A stretch of 18,348 bases of DNA from JAZLIL01 sp045617405 (lineage in GTDB: Bacteria > Bacillota > Clostridia > Lachnospirales > Lachnospiraceae), in NCBI GenBank assembly GCA_045617405.1, contig JAZLIL010000008.1, positions 1 to 18,348 of the forward strand. Reading direction: 5' to 3'. Position 1 is the first letter of the stretch, and every line of letters starts with the position of its first letter. A program made the translations under genes and the position numbers. Below, one piece after another: positions 16,296 through 18,348 of this stretch. Below the pieces are notes generated by a model, which had not been told where the DNA came from, made no database searches, and saw nothing but the letters and a program-made list of their open reading frames with translations.

Positions 16296-16346
16296 CGCCG
16301 CGGATCGGTTCAGAAGAAAACCGTTCCACGGCGGTTTTTGATTTTT
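16296..16346 (+). terminator. Rho-independent terminator after the chemoreceptor gene
   Basis: The left arm 16296-16310 pairs with 16319-16333 over three helical blocks: CGCCG with CGGCG, GGA with TCC, and CGGTT with AACCG. They are separated by two single mismatches, and the loop is CAGAAGAA. TTTTT (16335-16339) and a second TTTTT (16342-16346) follow. Confidence 0.85.
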
Positions 16347-16380
16347 GCGTTGGCAGGTGAGCTGAAGGGGGAGGCTTGCA

Positions 16381-16410
16381 TTGACATATACTCTGCATTC
16401 TCTTTCTGAT
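16381..16410 (+). promoter_or_regulatory. Upstream promoter-like site, repeat unit 1 (probably weak)
   Basis: TTGACA (16381-16386) is followed after 18 bases by TCTGAT (16405-16410). The -10 lacks the conserved A at position 2, so this copy is likely weak or inactive. Confidence 0.4.
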
Positions 16411-16448
16411 TTTCAAAATAGCCGGTGAGCTGAAGGGGAAGGCCTGCA

Positions 16449-16478
16449 TTGACATATACTCCGCATTCTCTTTATGAT
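16449..16478 (+). promoter_or_regulatory. Upstream promoter candidate, repeat unit 2
   Basis: TTGACA (16449-16454) is followed after 18 bases by TATGAT (16473-16478), one base from the -10 consensus. It probably works, and would give a longer lysS leader that includes unit 3. Confidence 0.6.
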
Positions 16479-16515
16479 TTTCAAAATAGCCGGTGTGCTG
16501 AGGGGAGGCTTGTCG

Positions 16516-16544
16516 TTGACATATGTTATTTTCTCTGTTATCAT
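16516..16544 (+). promoter_or_regulatory. Main lysS promoter candidate, repeat unit 3
   Basis: A perfect TTGACA -35 box (16516-16521) is followed after 17 bases by TATCAT (16539-16544). The expected start is near 16551, giving a leader of about 60 bases to the lysS ATG. This is the best sigma-70-type promoter in the window. Confidence 0.8.
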
Positions 16545-16612
16545 CAGTTTTGTGCGAAAACACAGTGCTTAGGCACAATTCAGTCAGCATTTTATAAGGA
16601 TGGTAAGGAAAA

Positions 16613-18223
16613 ATGGCAGAGAACAATAACCGGAACACAGAGCAGCAGGTTGACATCGGTCAGCTTTTGAAGGTTCGCCGCGAGAAACTTGCAAATCTTC
16701 AGGAAGCAGGAAAGGATCCGTTTCAGATAACAAAGTACGATCAGACACATCATGCAACAGCGGCGAAGGCCGAGTACGAGGCACTTGAGGCAAAGCGTCT
16801 CGAAGGAAGGCCCGAGATTAAGACTGAAGGTCTCGACGAGGCAGCGGCAAAGGCAGCAGTTGATGAAGATTACAACGAGCGCCGCGCCATTATGGATGCC
16901 GATCCCGTTCGTGTCAGCATCGCAGGTCGTATGATGAGCAAGCGTGTTATGGGAAAGGCTTCTTTCTGCAATGTTCAGGACAAGCTCGGTAATATTCAGG
17001 TCTATGTGGCACGTGACGCCATCGGAGAAGAACCTTATGCGGATTTCAAGAAGTACGACGTCGGTGACATCATTGGTGTCAAGGGTTACGTTTTTCGCAC
17101 AAAGATGGGTGAAATCTCTGTTCATGCCGAGAGCATCACTCTTCTTTCCAAGTCTCTCCAGATTCTTCCCGAGAAGTACCATGGCCTTACAAATACAGAT
17201 ACACGTTATCGTCAGCGTTACGTTGATCTTATTATGAATGAGGATGCAAAGAACACCTTCATCAAGCGTTCAAAGATCATCGCAACCATCAGAAAATTCC
17301 TTGACGAAAAGGGCTTTATGGAGGTTGAAACTCCCATGCTTGTTCAGAATCCCGGAGGAGCAGAGGCAAGACCTTTCGAGACTCATTTCAATGCCCTTGA
17401 CGAGGATCTCAAGCTTCGTATCAGCCTTGAGCTTTACCTCAAGAGACTGATAGTCGGCGGTCTTGAGAAGGTCTTCGAAATCGGCCGTGTTTTCCGTAAC
17501 GAAGGTCTGGACACCCGTCACAATCCCGAGTTCACTCTTATGGAGCTCTATCAGGCATACACCGATTACAATGGTATGATGGACCTCACCGAGGAGATGT
17601 ACAGAAAGATTGCCATCGAAGTTAACGGCTCACCCATCGTTAAGTACGGCGACCTTGAAATCGATTTCGGCAAGCCCTTCGAGCGTATTACCATGGTAGA
17701 CGCTGTCAAGAAGTACGCCGGCATCGACTTCCACCAGGCTCCCGATGACGAGGCAGCAAAGAAGCTTGCAGACGAGCATCACATCGAGTACGAGAAGTAC
17801 CACAAGAAGGGCAATATCCTTTCACTCTTCTTCGAGGAGTACTGCGAGGACAAGCTCCTTCAGCCCACCTTCGTAATGGATCATCCCATCGAGATTTCGC
17901 CCCTTACCAAGAAGAAGCCCGACAAGGAAGGCTATGTAGAGCGTTTCGAGATGTTCATCAACGGCTGGGAAATGTGCAACGCCTACTCCGAGCTCAACGA
18001 TCCCATCGACCAGCGTGAGCGTTTCAAGGCTCAGGACGCCAATGCTGAAGCAGGCGACGAGGAAGCTCAGCACACCGACGAGGACTTCCTCAACGCCCTC
18101 GAAGTCGGAATGGCACCCACCGGCGGCATCGGCTACGGCATCGACCGACTTGTAATGATCATGACAAACAGCCAGGCAATCAGGGATGTATTGTTGTTCC
18201 CTACGCTCAAACAGCTTTCTTGA
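16613..18223 (+). CDS. lysS: Lysyl-tRNA synthetase, class II
   Basis: LysS (536 residues) charges tRNA-Lys with lysine using ATP. The N-terminal anticodon-binding OB fold runs from about 100 to 180 (VSIAGRMMSKRVMGKASF onward). The class II catalytic domain follows: motif 1 around FLDEKGFMEVETPML (229-243), motif 2 FEIGRVFRNEGLDTRHNPEFT (from 288), and motif 3 GIGYGIDRLVMIMTN (505-519). WEMCNAYSELNDP is the lysine-site block. Against E. coli LysS the part before the OB fold is about 37 residues longer, an Ala/Glu/Lys-rich stretch at about 50-98. The start is ATG 16613 with AAGGA at 16605-16609, only 3 bases away; an earlier ATAAGGA lies at 16594-16600. No T-box is seen; three tandem promoter repeats precede the gene. 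Confidence 0.97.
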   Translation: MAENNNRNTEQQVDIGQLLKVRREKLANLQEAGKDPFQITKYDQTHHATAAKAEYEALEAKRLEGRPEIKTEGLDEAAAKAAVDEDYNERRAIMDADPVRVSIAGRMMSKRVMGKASFCNVQDKLGNIQVYVARDAIGEEPYADFKKYDVGDIIGVKGYVFRTKMGEISVHAESITLLSKSLQILPEKYHGLTNTDTRYRQRYVDLIMNEDAKNTFIKRSKIIATIRKFLDEKGFMEVETPMLVQNPGGAEARPFETHFNALDEDLKLRISLELYLKRLIVGGLEKVFEIGRVFRNEGLDTRHNPEFTLMELYQAYTDYNGMMDLTEEMYRKIAIEVNGSPIVKYGDLEIDFGKPFERITMVDAVKKYAGIDFHQAPDDEAAKKLADEHHIEYEKYHKKGNILSLFFEEYCEDKLLQPTFVMDHPIEISPLTKKKPDKEGYVERFEMFINGWEMCNAYSELNDPIDQRERFKAQDANAEAGDEEAQHTDEDFLNALEVGMAPTGGIGYGIDRLVMIMTNSQAIRDVLLFPTLKQLS

Positions 18224-18226
18224 TGA

Positions 18227-18300
18227 CGTTCTTTGACGTCAGACGTCACAATCCGACGCTCTACGTAAAGCTTTGGAACGATTTGGATTGACAAAGAACG
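18227..18300 (+). repeat. Inverted repeat downstream of lysS
   Basis: CGTTCTTTG (18227-18235) is the exact complement of CAAAGAACG (18292-18300). Nested inside, CAATCC (18249-18254) pairs with GGATTG (18285-18290). Between the left arms lie two copies of ACGTCA (18236-18241 and 18243-18248), with the palindrome TGACGTCA at 18234-18241. No T-run follows on either strand, so it is a poor terminator. It may be a palindromic repeat element or a structured RNA. The last 48 bases of the window hold nothing I can name. Confidence 0.55.
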
Positions 18301-18348
18301 ATGAGAAATCTGAAGCATGTTACGGACCTTGTCGGAACGTATTGTAAA

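Larger units (their letters stand above)
16353..16550 (+). repeat. Three tandem copies of a 68-base promoter-bearing repeat
   Basis: The units start at about 16353, 16421 and 16489, an exact 68-base period. Units 1 and 2 differ at only about five positions. Unit 3 keeps the first half (GGTG-GCTGA-GGGGAGGC) and TTGACATAT, then diverges. Each unit contains TTGACA, at 16381, 16449 and 16516. The array ends just before the lysS leader, so duplication of the lysS promoter region is the simplest explanation. Confidence 0.9.
16236..16612 (+). other. 377-base gene-free region between the chemoreceptor gene and lysS
   Basis: It holds, in order, about 60 bases of unremarkable sequence, the chemoreceptor terminator (16296-16346), three tandem 68-base repeats that carry promoter boxes (16353 to about 16550), and a short lysS leader of about 60 bases. 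I see no T-box signature and no convincing small gene in it. Confidence 0.7.

Noticed and set aside
16353..16550. The three-copy repeat as a CRISPR array
   Set aside because: The copies are contiguous 68-base units without spacers, each holds promoter boxes, and no cas genes are near.
16545..16612. A T-box leader for lysS
   Set aside because: The leader is only about 60 bases and lacks the conserved T-box sequence and the terminator/antiterminator pair.
16261..16656. A 131-codon minus-strand frame with repeated peptide segments
   Set aside because: The repetition comes only from the tandem 68-base DNA repeats, and the frame runs through a terminator and promoters.
16592..17182. A 196-codon open frame on the minus strand inside lysS
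   Set aside because: It is antisense to the conserved N-terminal half of LysS and shows no family features.

Overview
The window is a stretch of a bacterial chromosome that looks like a member of the Clostridia, most likely Lachnospiraceae. This is inferred from the gene content and style, not from an rRNA gene. The clues are a class 1B dihydroorotate dehydrogenase with its PyrK partner, a separate PyrI regulatory chain, a single giant PurL, an IMP cyclohydrolase of the archaeal PurO type, strong GGAGG-type ribosome binding sites, and moderate base composition. Every gene is on the + strand.

Region 1 (1-4790) is the pyrimidine block: the 3' end of pyrC, then pyrK, pyrD, pyrF, pyrE, pyrB and pyrI. 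Together these cover aspartate transcarbamoylation through to UMP, lacking only carbamoyl-phosphate synthase. Region 2 (4867-14355) is the purine block: purE, purM, purN, a PurO-type IMP cyclohydrolase, a stand-alone AICAR transformylase (short purH), purD and purL. It contains GAR synthetase, GAR transformylase, FGAM synthase, AIR synthetase, the AIR carboxylation enzyme and both final steps to IMP. purF, purC, purB and purK are not in the window. I see no terminator between pyrI and purE, and the gap is 76 bases, so the two blocks may be read as one long transcript. A strong intrinsic terminator follows purL (14368-14409).

Region 3 (14411-16346) is a separate unit: a promoter candidate, a membrane chemoreceptor with a Cache-like sensor domain, and a terminator. 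Region 4 (16353-18348) is lysS (class II lysyl-tRNA synthetase). It is preceded by a 68-base sequence repeated three times in tandem, each copy carrying a TTGACA -35 box, and is followed by an unexplained inverted repeat.

I found no clearly new multi-gene system. The parts most worth a second look are: (a) the structured 130-base purE-purM intergenic element, which offers two mutually exclusive foldings next to the purM ribosome binding site; (b) the triplicated promoter repeat before lysS; (c) the non-orthologous split of the last two purine steps; and (d) the inverted repeat after lysS.
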